From Clostridium oryzae (lineage in GTDB: Bacteria; Bacillota; Clostridia; Clostridiales; Clostridiaceae), in contig NZ_MZGV01000015.1 in NCBI RefSeq assembly GCF_002029235.1, forward strand, positions 33,915 to 97,914: DNA of 64,000 nucleotides. Direction: 5' to 3'. The stretch's first letter is position 1. Every line of letters starts with the position of its first letter. The translations under genes and the position numbers were made by a program. The notes below the pieces were generated by a model that saw only the letters and a program-made list of their open reading frames with translations, was not told where the DNA came from and searched no databases. Below, piece by piece: positions 8,085 to 17,030 of the stretch.

Positions 8085-9116
8085 TTATACATTCTCTGCA
8101 ATATAATATATTAAGTTTTCAGTATCTTCCCATCCTAGGCAAGGATCTGTTATCGACTTACCATATATATTATTATCTGAAATATCCTGCCTGCCTTCTA
8201 CAAGATAGCTTTCTATCATCAATCCCTTTATAAACTTTTTAAGATTTGAGTCCCACTTTCTGCTGTTAATAATCTCTTTAGCTATTCTAGGCTGTTCAGC
8301 AAACTTTTTCATTGAATTTGAGTGATTAGTATCTATAATAACAGCTGGATTTTCTAGATCTCTTTTGGCATATGATTGAGCTAATAGCTGCAAATCTTCA
8401 TAATGGTAGTTAGGAATGTTTCTGCCATAAGAATCTACTGCACCTCTGAGAATTGTATGTGCCAAAGGATTTCCAGAAGTTCTGACCTCATATCCAGCAT
8501 ATACGAAATCGTGTCCCATTTGTGCTGCGACTACTGAGTTGAGCATAACAGAAAGATTACCAGATGTAGGATTTTTCATACCTGCAGGTACATTCATGCC
8601 GCTTACTATCATTCTATGTTGCTGATCTTCTACGGATCGAGCCCCAATTGCTACATAACCCAAAAGATCAGACAAATATGTGTAGTTTTCAGGATATAAC
8701 ATTTCATCTGCAGTTACAAGATGAGTTTCGCTAAGAACTTTTAAATGCAGTTTCCTTATAGCTTTTATTCCTTCAGCTACATTCGGTGCTTTGTTAGGAT
8801 CTGGCTGATGCATCATGCCTTTATAACCTTCACCTGTTGTGCGTGGCTTATTAGTATATACTCTAGGAATTATTAATATTTTATCCTTGACTTTTTCCTG
8901 CAGCTTTGCAAGTTTTTCTACATATTCACACACAGGATCTTCATGATCTGCTGAGCAAGGACCTATGACAAGAATGAATCTGTCATCGTTATTTGTAAAT
9001 ACGTTTCTTATTTCTAAATCTCTTTTTTCCTTCACATCTTTGAGATTTTCCGGAACAGGTATTTCCTCTCTTATCTGCTTAGCAGATGGAAGTTTTCTAA
9101 TGAATTTCATATTCAA
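8085..9116 (-). CDS. aroF: 3-deoxy-7-phosphoheptulonate synthase (class I)
   Basis: First enzyme of the shikimate pathway, condensing phosphoenolpyruvate with erythrose 4-phosphate. It is the AroF/G/H (class I) type: FILVIGPCSADHEDP near residue 48, IIPRVYTNKPRTT, GYKGMMHQPD, GARSVEDQQHR, GMKNPTSGN, IDTNHSNS and the C-terminal MIESYLVEG. The length of 343 residues matches the family. The frame begins at a TTG (9116), with GGGGG 11 bases upstream; an ATG two codons later (9110) is the alternative. It is monocistronic here. No leader attenuator was seen in the 278 bases upstream, so feedback control is not apparent at the RNA level. Confidence 0.95.
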   Translation of the reverse strand: MNMKFIRKLPSAKQIREEIPVPENLKDVKEKRDLEIRNVFTNNDDRFILVIGPCSADHEDPVCEYVEKLAKLQEKVKDKILIIPRVYTNKPRTTGEGYKGMMHQPDPNKAPNVAEGIKAIRKLHLKVLSETHLVTADEMLYPENYTYLSDLLGYVAIGARSVEDQQHRMIVSGMNVPAGMKNPTSGNLSVMLNSVVAAQMGHDFVYAGYEVRTSGNPLAHTILRGAVDSYGRNIPNYHYEDLQLLAQSYAKRDLENPAVIIDTNHSNSMKKFAEQPRIAKEIINSRKWDSNLKKFIKGLMIESYLVEGRQDISDNNIYGKSITDPCLGWEDTENLIYYIAENV

Positions 9117-9251
9117 TTAATATCAAGCCCCCTAAATAATGTGCTTAATAATTGGCTAAAAAAGCAATTATTAAGCTAAAAACAGAATACCATCAACTGA
9201 ATAATTTTTCAACATAAAAAGACAAAGGTATGTATCATACGCCAATACTAG

Positions 9252-9285
9252 GTTAAATATATAGTTAAATATATAGTTATATATA
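9252..9285. repeat. Short tandem repeat in divergent promoter region
   Basis: GTTAAATATATA occurs twice in tandem (9252-9263, 9264-9275) followed by a partial third unit. It lies between the divergent aroF and PAP2 genes. This may be only AT-rich promoter sequence. Confidence 0.4.
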
Positions 9286-9394
9286 AGTTTGATTAATAAA
9301 ATGTGCTTAGACAGATTACATAAAATATGCTATACTTGTTTCAAGAGTATTAGGGGGTTAAAAGGATGGAATTGAGATCTGGAAGGGAGTCAAT

Positions 9395-10090
9395 ATGGTT
9401 AATATAAATAACGAAATTTACTATAAATACAAGCATTTTTCAATGCTATTATTGTATGGAATAACCGGTATGCTTTTTGGTCTATGCGAAAAGCACATTA
9501 AATATACTAAACTTGTTTATTCAAGTCTGGATTCCTATATACCGTTTGTAAAAGAAGCGGTTGTACCTTACATAACATGGTACATCTATATAGCTGTAGC
9601 GATATTGTTTTTAGGCCTATATTCAGTTGTTGACTACTATAAGCTCGTTACTTTTCTTACGTTAGGAATGCTTGTAGGAATTACAGCGTTTATATTGTAT
9701 CCGACTAGGCAGAATTTGAGACCTGTCATAGCTAGTAATGATATTTTTTCAAGCATGATTAAAACCATATATAGCCTTGATACACCAACTAATGTGACTC
9801 CCAGTCTTCATGTCATGTTAAGCATTGGAGTATTCTGCTCATTAGAAAATTGCCAGTTACTCAAGAGCAAAAAGGTAATACGTGTTATATCGCTTATAAC
9901 AATGCTTTTAATTTGTGCTTCTACGGTTTTAATAAAACAACATTCAATAATAGATGTATTTTGGGGAGTTATAGCAGGTATAGGCTTGTATATTTTAATT
10001 TACAAAGCTAAACCTGATATATGGAGCGTTTTAGTGACTAATGGGACCGATGCTAAAGATAAGATTACGATGCATGAAAATGATTTATAA
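9395..10090 (+). CDS. PAP2-superfamily membrane phosphatase
   Basis: An integral membrane protein of 231 residues with five or six predicted transmembrane segments. The PAP2 signature is split in the usual way: YPTRQNLRP near residue 107, TPSLHVMLSIG near residue 133 and IKQHSIIDVFWG near residue 180, carrying the expected Arg, Ser-x-His and His...Asp residues. Such proteins dephosphorylate lipid phosphates or undecaprenyl pyrophosphate, or transfer phospho-head groups. The gene starts 37 bases before a class B PBP gene, which favours a cell-envelope lipid role. A 13-codon frame with a ribosome site (9366-9407) overlaps its start and could be a leader peptide or chance. Confidence 0.82.
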   Translation: MVNINNEIYYKYKHFSMLLLYGITGMLFGLCEKHIKYTKLVYSSLDSYIPFVKEAVVPYITWYIYIAVAILFLGLYSVVDYYKLVTFLTLGMLVGITAFILYPTRQNLRPVIASNDIFSSMIKTIYSLDTPTNVTPSLHVMLSIGVFCSLENCQLLKSKKVIRVISLITMLLICASTVLIKQHSIIDVFWGVIAGIGLYILIYKAKPDIWSVLVTNGTDAKDKITMHENDL

Positions 10091-10127
10091 TAAAATTTAG
10101 AAAGACATATTGTCAAGGGTGATTCTG

Positions 10128-11912
10128 TTGAAATTAACAAAGAAAAATAAACCGAAAGTAAAAAGACATAGACTTTTTGTTGTATATTTTGCACTTACCT
10201 TAATATACATTGCGTTATTTGGTAAAATAACGTATATAATTCTGTTTAATGGTAAGCAATATAAAAGTTTAGCAGACAATCAATGGTTTAAAACGGTATC
10301 ATTACCGGCTAAAAGGGGAGATATCTTTGATAGCAGCGGAAGGGTACTAGCAGTCAGCAGCGATGTATATAGAGTTGATGCAGATATAAAAACATTAAAT
10401 GGCAGTCTCAGCAGAAATAAAATCGGTTTAAGCGATTTTAATGATGAATTTTCTAGAATTCTTGACGTAAAAAAAGGAGCTATGTTAAAACTGCTGACTA
10501 AAAGGAACTCTAAAAATGAGTTGGTTAGTTTTACAGGAATAAAAAGAAAAGTTGATAAAGATACTATAGACAAGATAAAAGCTTTAGTAAAAGATAATGG
10601 TGTGCTTGGCATTATAATTTCTCAAGATTCAGAGAGATATTATCCCAACAATTCATTTTTATCTTCAGTTTTAGGAAGCACTAATCAGCAGGGAAACGGT
10701 ATAAGCGGAGTTGAACTCACTTATAATAATATTTTATCAGGTAAAGATGGAGTAGAAGTTATTGAATCGGATAGGCATAAAAATAATTTACCCTATACAA
10801 GCAATCAAGAAGTACCGGCCATAAATGGAAAAAATATAACACTGACAATAGATAACAGAATACAATATATTGTTGAAACAGTAGCAAAAGAAACTTTAAG
10901 AAAAACAGGAGCAAAAAATGTAAACATTATAGTTGCAAACCCTAAAAACGGTGAGATTCTAGCTATGACAAGTAAACCTGATTATAACCTTAATGATCCT
11001 TCTGGTAACGGTAAAACTATTTCGCAGCTTCAGAACATTTGGAAGACAAAATCAGTTTCAGATGTGTTTGAACCAGGTTCAATTTTCAAAGCTATAACAG
11101 CTGCAGCTGCACTTGAAAGCAATCTTGATACAAGCAAATTAAGATTTGTTTGTAATGGAACAATAAAAGTCGGTGGAGAAGTACTTCATTGTGATGATAA
11201 TAAAGCCCATGGAATTGAAACATTCTCAGATATTATAAAGAATTCTTGTAATGTAGGATTTGTAGAGTTGTCTAAAAAACTTGGAAAAAATCAGATATTT
11301 TCTTTTGCGAAAAACGCAGGCTTTGGTAAAAAGACAGGGATAGATTTACCTGGTGAAAGTTCAGGAATAATAAAAGATCAGGATAGTGCGAGACAAATTG
11401 ATACTGCAACAATGTCATACGGACAAGGTATTGCTGTTACACAGGTTCAATACATAGCAGCTTTTAATGCTATAGCTAACGGTGGTACATGGATAACTCC
11501 TCACGTTATGAAAAACATAGGACATTATAACAATAATGAAAAAAATGTCATAGATAAGTCATATGATAATTATGATCGTAAAACAATAATGAGTCCAGAA
11601 AATACTAAAAAGCTGAGAAAGTACCTTCGCAGAGTCGTAAAAGAAGGTACAGCAAAAGCTACAATAATAAAAGGTATACCTGTAGCTGGCAAGACAGGAA
11701 CAGCACGTAAGGTAGATGCTAAAACAGGAGGCTATAAGAATCATACATATATATCGTCCTTTGCAGGAATGGCACCGTACAACGACCCTAAAATAACGCT
11801 GATAGTGTCAGTTGATGAGCCTAATCCCAAAACCTACTATGCAAGTCAGACAGCAGTTCCTGCAGCTAAGAAACTTTTTATTCAGATCTCGAAGTATATA
11901 AATTTAAAGTAA
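10128..11912 (+). CDS. Class B penicillin-binding protein (FtsI/SpoVD type)
   Basis: A monofunctional D,D-transpeptidase that crosslinks peptidoglycan. It has one N-terminal membrane anchor (residues 17-39), a pedestal domain starting with the RGDIFDSSGRVLA motif at residue 63, and a transpeptidase domain with SIFK (Ser318-Lys321), SCN (371-373) and KTG (520-522). At 594 residues it has no PASTA domain, so it resembles FtsI or PBP2b more than full-length SpoVD. AAGGGTG sits 6 bases before the TTG at 10128; an in-frame TTG at 10110 has no such site. It is likely cotranscribed with the PAP2 gene. Its role in division or sporulation cannot be told from sequence. Confidence 0.9.
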   Translation: MKLTKKNKPKVKRHRLFVVYFALTLIYIALFGKITYIILFNGKQYKSLADNQWFKTVSLPAKRGDIFDSSGRVLAVSSDVYRVDADIKTLNGSLSRNKIGLSDFNDEFSRILDVKKGAMLKLLTKRNSKNELVSFTGIKRKVDKDTIDKIKALVKDNGVLGIIISQDSERYYPNNSFLSSVLGSTNQQGNGISGVELTYNNILSGKDGVEVIESDRHKNNLPYTSNQEVPAINGKNITLTIDNRIQYIVETVAKETLRKTGAKNVNIIVANPKNGEILAMTSKPDYNLNDPSGNGKTISQLQNIWKTKSVSDVFEPGSIFKAITAAAALESNLDTSKLRFVCNGTIKVGGEVLHCDDNKAHGIETFSDIIKNSCNVGFVELSKKLGKNQIFSFAKNAGFGKKTGIDLPGESSGIIKDQDSARQIDTATMSYGQGIAVTQVQYIAAFNAIANGGTWITPHVMKNIGHYNNNEKNVIDKSYDNYDRKTIMSPENTKKLRKYLRRVVKEGTAKATIIKGIPVAGKTGTARKVDAKTGGYKNHTYISSFAGMAPYNDPKITLIVSVDEPNPKTYYASQTAVPAAKKLFIQISKYINLK

Positions 11913-12008
11913 ATTTTGATATAATTCAACACTTTTATGGATTATTTTACATTTAAATGGTATAATTAATATATCGAAATGTTCGTTATATAACAAAGGG
12001 GTGAGATT

Positions 12009-13022
12009 TTGGATAATTATTTTAATAGCACTGGTGTTAATGCCAGTATGTTGAACAGTTTATTAAATAATTCGTACTCATATGGAAATACTGGAATAGC
12101 TTCAAGTCTAAATTCTGCTGGAAGTTCTTCAGTTAATGCTTCAAATGCTCAAAATGCACTTAATACACTTATATTTGAAAATGTATTACAAACTATGCTA
12201 AATAGTATGTCTACCAGCAGCAGTAGTGATAGCAGCGGTTACGGTGGTTATAGTAGTCTTCTTTCTTCGTTAGTTTCAAATCAAGGTTATAATAATTATT
12301 CTAATCTATTATATTCTAATAGTAATTATGATTTAAATAGATTATTATATAGTACACTTAATGCAAATTCTACTTCTCCTAGTAGTAGTGTAACTTCAGA
12401 TGAATTAGGAGCGTTGTCTGCAAAATATGAATCTAACGGTAATCCTGGTACTATTGCCAATAACTCTGGCGATAGCGGCGGAAAATCTTATGGTGCTTGG
12501 CAATTTTCAGCTAATAAGGGTTCCCTTAATTCTTTTATAAGTTGGCTTAAAAATAATAATGAACCTTATTATAATTTTTTAACCTCTGCAAAGGCTAATG
12601 ATGGCAATACCTTTGGGTCAAATTTTGATTCTGCTTGGAGATATCTCGCTGATAAGGATAGAGCAGGTTTCCTTGATTTACAACGTAGATATGTTAAAAA
12701 TACTTATTATGATGCAGCGGTTGATAAGATAAAGGATCAGTATGGTATTGATATTAATTCTAGATCTAAAGCACTTCAGAGTGTGGTTTGGTCTACAGCA
12801 GTACAATTTGGAGTAGGTGGAGTCTCTAAGATTTTCTCAAGAATTAATACATCCGGTTCAGATGCGGATTTAATTAATGGCATATATAATGAAAAAGAAA
12901 AAGTTAATGAATATTTTAGAAGCAGTTCATCATCCATTAGAAACAGTGTTTATAACAGAGCACTAAATGAGAAAGCAGATGCACTCGCTATGCTTTATTC
13001 TGATAACACAGAGAGGGGATAA
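12009..13022 (+). CDS. Lysozyme-like muramidase with Ser/Asn-rich N-terminus
   Basis: Residues 131-337 look like a lysozyme-fold peptidoglycan hydrolase of the phage/VgrG-associated kind: LGALSAKYESNGNPGTIA, with Glu141 as the probable catalytic acid, followed by GGKSYGAWQFS. Residues 1-130 are rich in Ser, Asn and Tyr, with no signal peptide or membrane segment, but contain NTLIFENVLQTMLNSM, which recalls the FlgJ-like N-terminal segment of some muramidases. The TTG start is supported by AAAGGGGTGA 6 bases upstream. The gene is 96 bases after the PBP gene and 5 bases before a thioesterase gene. Function as a wall hydrolase is inferred. How it leaves the cell is unclear. Confidence 0.65.
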   Translation: MDNYFNSTGVNASMLNSLLNNSYSYGNTGIASSLNSAGSSSVNASNAQNALNTLIFENVLQTMLNSMSTSSSSDSSGYGGYSSLLSSLVSNQGYNNYSNLLYSNSNYDLNRLLYSTLNANSTSPSSSVTSDELGALSAKYESNGNPGTIANNSGDSGGKSYGAWQFSANKGSLNSFISWLKNNNEPYYNFLTSAKANDGNTFGSNFDSAWRYLADKDRAGFLDLQRRYVKNTYYDAAVDKIKDQYGIDINSRSKALQSVVWSTAVQFGVGGVSKIFSRINTSGSDADLINGIYNEKEKVNEYFRSSSSSIRNSVYNRALNEKADALAMLYSDNTERG

Positions 13023-13027
13023 AACTT

Positions 13028-13450
13028 TTGTATATTAATGACACATTCATTAGAGTACGATATGCTGAAACTGACCAGATGGGAATAGTTCATCATTCTA
13101 ATTATTATGTTTGGTTTGAACTTGCTAGAGATGAGTTTGTTGAAAGTTTAGACCTTAGCTATAAACAACTGGAAAGCGATGGTTTGTTTATGCCGTTAGT
13201 AGAAACAAATTGTAAATACATATCTCCTGCTTTATACAGTGAAAGATTGAGAATAAGTACTTATATTAAAGAACTTACGCCTGTTAAAATAATCTTTGGA
13301 TATGATGTATTCAAAGAAGGTGCTAAGAGACCAATAGCTAAAGGAACTACTATACAAGCGTTTGTAGACAGTAACTTCCATATAATCAATCTAAAGAAAA
13401 AGTATCCTGAATTATTTGAAAAGTTTAACCCGATGTTAGATGTAAAATGA
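13028..13450 (+). CDS. YbgC/FadM-type acyl-CoA thioesterase
   Basis: A 140-residue hotdog-fold thioesterase. The 4HBT active-site segment is intact: RYAETDQMGIVHHSNYYVWF (residues 9-28), where the Asp and the following His/Asn region are typical of YbgC and 4-hydroxybenzoyl-CoA thioesterases. The TTG start has GAGAGGGGA 8 bases upstream, inside the end of the preceding gene, and only 5 bases separate the two, so they are likely translated from one message. The physiological substrate, a short- or medium-chain acyl-CoA, is not determined by sequence. A bidirectional terminator follows. Confidence 0.85.
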   Translation: MYINDTFIRVRYAETDQMGIVHHSNYYVWFELARDEFVESLDLSYKQLESDGLFMPLVETNCKYISPALYSERLRISTYIKELTPVKIIFGYDVFKEGAKRPIAKGTTIQAFVDSNFHIINLKKKYPELFEKFNPMLDVK

Positions 13451-13491
13451 TTTTTAATTATTAATACAAGAATATAAATGAATTAATAAAT

Positions 13492-13522
13492 AAAAAGATG
13501 GCTTATTATATGCCATCTTTTT
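13492..13522. terminator. Bidirectional terminator
   Basis: AAAAAGATGGC and its exact complement flank a 9-base loop, with A5 and T5 ends, between the thioesterase gene and the convergent membrane-protein gene. Confidence 0.85.
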
Positions 13523-13524
13523 AT

Positions 13525-14298
13525 TTATAATATTCTTTCTTTTATTTCATCAATTATTTTACCAAAGCTCTTTGAAGAAACTTTAGGGAAGGCTAATATT
13601 ATTCTTCTGAATTTGAAATTAGATCTACTCATAAGCTTATCATAACTTTCTTTTAAGTATTTTATTTTTCCTTCCAAAATAGATGCTTTAGCAGTATCTA
13701 CAAGCTTATTTTTCATAGTTTCTATATTACACTTTAATTCGGATGATAGCTCATAAAGCTCATTAAATATTTTTCTAAATTGAATAAGATTATTAATCGT
13801 AGCCGTTATATCAACTACAAATACAATAAGTAGAACATTATAGGATATCTCTAAAAAACTATGTGGCAAAAGATGTACAAATCTATCTACAGGAGGATAG
13901 ATAAATTTTATGAAAATAACCGTAATAATAGCCCAGAAAATTGAAAACTTCAAACATACATATCCCATAATATTAAATTTATTATCTGTGTAATCCCACC
14001 ATCTTGCTTTAAAAAAATGTTCTAGGACAAAGCCTGTAATAAATTCAAGCAAAGATGAAAGTATTAAGCCGCCCCCAAATAATAATATATAATTGTTGCT
14101 AAACGGTGATAGCACAATAATAACTATAACTGCAGCAACTCCATATATTGGACATACTGGTCCATATAAGAAACCCCTGTTTACTAAACGTCTATTCACT
14201 GAATAGCAGTATATAACTTCCAATACCCATCCAGCAAAAGAATATATTATAAAATAAAGAAACAGGTAATAGTAAGTTGTATTCGAAATATATGGCAA
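13525..14298 (-). CDS. Membrane protein, CmpB-type 'putative ABC transporter' family
   Basis: A polytopic membrane protein with about five hydrophobic segments in its first 170 residues, then a soluble, charged, coiled-coil-like tail. The N-terminal signature FAGWVLEVIYCYSVNRRLVN and FLYGPVCPIYG matches the family named ABC_trans_CmpB (PF06541), whose transport role is not established. A GTG at 14307 is in frame but is part of the GAGGTGA ribosome site, so the TTG at 14298 is the likelier start. No ATPase gene is adjacent, which argues against a classical ABC system here. Confidence 0.75.
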   Translation of the reverse strand: MPYISNTTYYYLFLYFIIYSFAGWVLEVIYCYSVNRRLVNRGFLYGPVCPIYGVAAVIVIIVLSPFSNNYILLFGGGLILSSLLEFITGFVLEHFFKARWWDYTDNKFNIMGYVCLKFSIFWAIITVIFIKFIYPPVDRFVHLLPHSFLEISYNVLLIVFVVDITATINNLIQFRKIFNELYELSSELKCNIETMKNKLVDTAKASILEGKIKYLKESYDKLMSRSNFKFRRIILAFPKVSSKSFGKIIDEIKERIL

Positions 14299-14348
14299 TA
14301 ATTTCACCTCATTTGTAGCTTACTCTTATCTATAAGAACTAATTTTCA

Positions 14349-14933
14349 TTAAATACATATCCTGGTAGATATATATTTGCATATTTTATCATTCCATTTT
14401 TTATACAATTCAGGACTATTTTCATGAAGTACATTCAAAAATATGTCTAATGCACCTAAATTATAGAGACCTTTACATAGATGCTGGGGATAATTTCTGC
14501 TTTTCGAAAAACATTTTTTAGGGTCTATAACCATCAAAGTGTTATCTGGTGTTACCATTATATCCTTACATCTTATATCATACTTTTTAAACTTAAGTTT
14601 TTTAAATTCTTTTAAGAGACCAATCACTTTTACTGCAGTACCTTTATCAAGTCCGTTCTTTTTAATATAATCTTTTAATGTTATTCCATCAACAAAATCT
14701 CTAATCATATAGTTACCTGACATACCATAGACTCGTGGAAAATATTTATTATTATTTATCCGTTTTAAAATATAGTATTCGTTTCGACAACTCTTTTCAG
14801 AAAAACATATCTTAATCACTTTTTTTTCAGGAAGCATATATACTATACCATTATGTCCTTTGCCAAGACTTTTACAGGTAAGCAGATTAACCTGAAAATC
14901 GATTATATATTTTTTGTATAAATCGTCCTTCAT
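14349..14933 (-). CDS. Small protein-kinase-like protein
   Basis: A 194-residue protein with a reduced kinase fold, similar in design to the small putative kinases YrzF and YbdM of Bacillus. Visible parts are the glycine loop GKGHNGIVY (residues 24-32), the ATP-binding Lys41 in VIKICF, Glu52, a catalytic-loop equivalent YDIRCKDI with Asp119, and IDPKK with Asp137 in place of DFG. The usual Asn of the catalytic loop is Asp124. It could therefore be an active but divergent kinase, or a nucleotide-binding pseudokinase. AAGAGGTC precedes the ATG. It is separate from its neighbours by about 40-70 bases. The phosphorylation target is unknown. Confidence 0.7.
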   Translation of the reverse strand: MKDDLYKKYIIDFQVNLLTCKSLGKGHNGIVYMLPEKKVIKICFSEKSCRNEYYILKRINNNKYFPRVYGMSGNYMIRDFVDGITLKDYIKKNGLDKGTAVKVIGLLKEFKKLKFKKYDIRCKDIMVTPDNTLMVIDPKKCFSKSRNYPQHLCKGLYNLGALDIFLNVLHENSPELYKKWNDKICKYISTRICI

Positions 14934-15001
14934 TTTAGACCTCTTAATAAATAGTATTATTAATATAGTATGAGAAGGCCTAAATCAAAGTTACACAATT
15001 C

Positions 15002-15637
15002 CTACAAAATAAAAAAGACTGAAAAAAAGTGACAAACACTGCCAGCGATTACGAAAAGGTGCCAGACTGGATGATTATATGGTATTTTATTTAATGAGTA
15101 AAGAAGAGCGCCCACAGTGTAAGCTACGCCTCCGATTACCAGCATATAAAAAGATATATGCGGAATATGTAACCATAAGATCTTAATAGATATAATTATC
15201 ATCCATCCCATTATCACATACACGATTGTAGAAATCTTATCATATTTTCCTACCCATTTACACTTTATTATTATACCTATAACCGCCATAGTCCAAATTA
15301 CACCGAAAATAGACCATCCTAAAGGACCTCGTAATACAGTTAAAGTAAATGGAGTATAGGTGCCAGCAATCAAAATGTATATTGAAGAGTGGTCGAATAT
15401 TCTAAATACTCTTTTGGCCTTTCTATTTGTTATGCTATGATATAAAGTCGATTCAGTGTAAAGAATAACTAGAGAAGCACCAAAGATACTATAGCTTACT
15501 ACATGCCAAGCAGTGCCGTGTTGAACAGCATTTACTATAAGCAATACAAGAGCAGCTATTGCGAGCAGGCTGCCTATCCCATGAGTTATTGCATTAGCTA
15601 TTTCTTCACCTGTCGTATAAAACTTTTTATCATCCAT
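15002..15637 (-). CDS. Hemolysin III / TrhA family membrane protein
   Basis: A 211-residue protein with seven predicted transmembrane segments, related to the PAQR receptors and YqfA/TrhA. Conserved polar residues of the family are present: EEIANAITHGIGS (residues 11-23), TESTLYHSI, FDHSSIYILIAGTYTP and, near the end, HPVWHLFVIAGSVCHFFSV, whose histidines form the putative metal site. Members are annotated as hemolysin III, but a role in membrane homeostasis is more likely than toxicity. AAGGAGGTG lies upstream of the ATG at good spacing. The gene is probably monocistronic. Confidence 0.88.
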   Translation of the reverse strand: MDDKKFYTTGEEIANAITHGIGSLLAIAALVLLIVNAVQHGTAWHVVSYSIFGASLVILYTESTLYHSITNRKAKRVFRIFDHSSIYILIAGTYTPFTLTVLRGPLGWSIFGVIWTMAVIGIIIKCKWVGKYDKISTIVYVIMGWMIIISIKILWLHIPHISFYMLVIGGVAYTVGALLYSLNKIPYNHPVWHLFVIAGSVCHFFSVFFIL

Positions 15638-15723
15638 ATTGATATCGCACCTCCTTTATAAATATTACCATACAAATCAAATTTAGTATAGTCAAATAGA
15701 TCATGGAAGAGAGCTACTATTGA

Positions 15724-15764
15724 AAAAAAACCGCTTCGATAAAATTTACCAAAGCGGTTTTTTT
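15724..15764 (-). terminator. Terminator of ilvE
   Basis: AACCGCTT pairs with AAGCGGTT around a 15-base loop, with A7 and T7 flanks. It lies 10 bases past the ilvE stop on the minus strand. Confidence 0.85.
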
Positions 15765-15774
15765 AAATCCTTAA

Positions 15775-16803
15775 CTATTCAACTTCAAATATCCAGCCTT
15801 CTGGAGCCTTAACATCTCCGAACTGAATTCCTATTAATGTATCATATAATTTCTTAGTGATTGGTCCAACCTCTTTTTCACTATAGAACACATGAAGCTT
15901 ATCTTCATATTCAATACCGCCTATAGGACTGATAACAGCTGCTGTACCACAAGCACCAGCCTCTTTAAACTCGTCAATTTTATCTATATAAACGTCTCTT
16001 TGCTCTACAGGCATATGTAAATAATGTTCTGCTAAGTAAAGAAGAGAATATTTAGTGATACTAGGTAAAATAGAAGGAGATACAGGAGTTACAAATTTAT
16101 CATCCTTTGTAATACCAAAGAAGTTAGCTGAACCCACTTCCTCTATTTTCTTATGAGTAGCTGGATCTAGATATATGCAATCTGCAAAACCTCTCTTAGC
16201 AGCTTCTGCATGAGGAAGAAGACTTCCTGCATAGTTTCCACCAACCTTTACTCCGCCAGTTCCTTTAGGAGCTGCTCTATCGTAATCAGATACACAGAAA
16301 TTAACTGGTGTCATTCCACCTTTAAAGTAAGGACCTACAGGCATGCAGAATATAGAAAATATGTATTCTGTAGCAGGTTTTACACCTATATTATCTCCAA
16401 CACCTATAACGAAAGGTCTTAAATATAAAGTAGCACCAGTGCCATATGGAGGTACATATTCTTCATTAGCCTTGACCACCTTTTTTGCAGCATCCAAAAA
16501 CATATCTATAGGAACTGTAGGCATAAGCAATCTATCACAAGTAGCCATCATTCTTTTAGCATTAGCATCTGCTCTAAATAGTTGTATCTTACCTTCCTTT
16601 GTTCTATAAGCCTTCAATCCTTCAAAACACTGCTGACCATAATGCAGGGCAGGTGATGCTTCACTAATTGTAAGCATATTGTCTTTAACTAGTTTTCCTT
16701 CACTCCATTTTCCATCTTTCCAATAGGAGATATAACGGTAATCGGTTTTTATGTAGTTGAATCCTAATTCCTTCCAGTCGATATTCAACATTTTGAAATT
16801 CAT
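15775..16803 (-). CDS. ilvE: Branched-chain amino acid aminotransferase (class II type)
   Basis: A fold-type IV PLP enzyme that makes leucine, isoleucine and valine from their 2-oxo acids. The length of 342 residues and the eukaryote/Gram-positive type sequence are typical: [16 protein letters not shown] (residues 53-68), [33 protein letters not shown] with the PLP lysine, ANFFGI, and [15 protein letters not shown]. The start at 16803 has a weak AAAGTGAG site directly before it; an internal ATG four codons on is possible. It is monocistronic, with its own terminator and a 15-bp inverted repeat in the leader region that could regulate it. Confidence 0.95.
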   Translation of the reverse strand: MNFKMLNIDWKELGFNYIKTDYRYISYWKDGKWSEGKLVKDNMLTISEASPALHYGQQCFEGLKAYRTKEGKIQLFRADANAKRMMATCDRLLMPTVPIDMFLDAAKKVVKANEEYVPPYGTGATLYLRPFVIGVGDNIGVKPATEYIFSIFCMPVGPYFKGGMTPVNFCVSDYDRAAPKGTGGVKVGGNYAGSLLPHAEAAKRGFADCIYLDPATHKKIEEVGSANFFGITKDDKFVTPVSPSILPSITKYSLLYLAEHYLHMPVEQRDVYIDKIDEFKEAGACGTAAVISPIGGIEYEDKLHVFYSEKEVGPITKKLYDTLIGIQFGDVKAPEGWIFEVE

Positions 16804-16878
16804 CTCACTTTCATAAATTTGTTCGTATACAGATTAAGTTGCAAAATAGTACTCAAACCATATACCGTATATTATGAC

Positions 16879-16928
16879 ATTATGCGTGTAATTATCTTCA
16901 TAGTTTAAAAGTTAATTACACGCATAAT
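16879..16928 (-). promoter_or_regulatory. Inverted repeat in the ilvE leader/promoter region
   Basis: Fifteen-base perfect arms, ATTATGCGTGTAATT (16879-16893) and its complement (16914-16928), are separated by 20 bases. A TATAAT on the minus strand (16955-16950) lies just upstream, so the repeat falls downstream of the likely start site. There is no U run, so an operator or mRNA hairpin is more likely than a terminator. Confidence 0.55.
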
Positions 16929-17030
16929 TAATATGTGTACGTTACTATTATTATAGCATAAATTCATGGCTTGGATTAATAAATCTATATTTTTTTGTAT
17001 TTTTATGCTATATATTTCATATAAACAATG

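Noticed and set aside
9366..9407. 13-codon leader peptide overlapping the PAP2 start
   Set aside because: It has a plausible ribosome site, but no attenuator hairpin follows and the sequence is not rich in any single amino acid.
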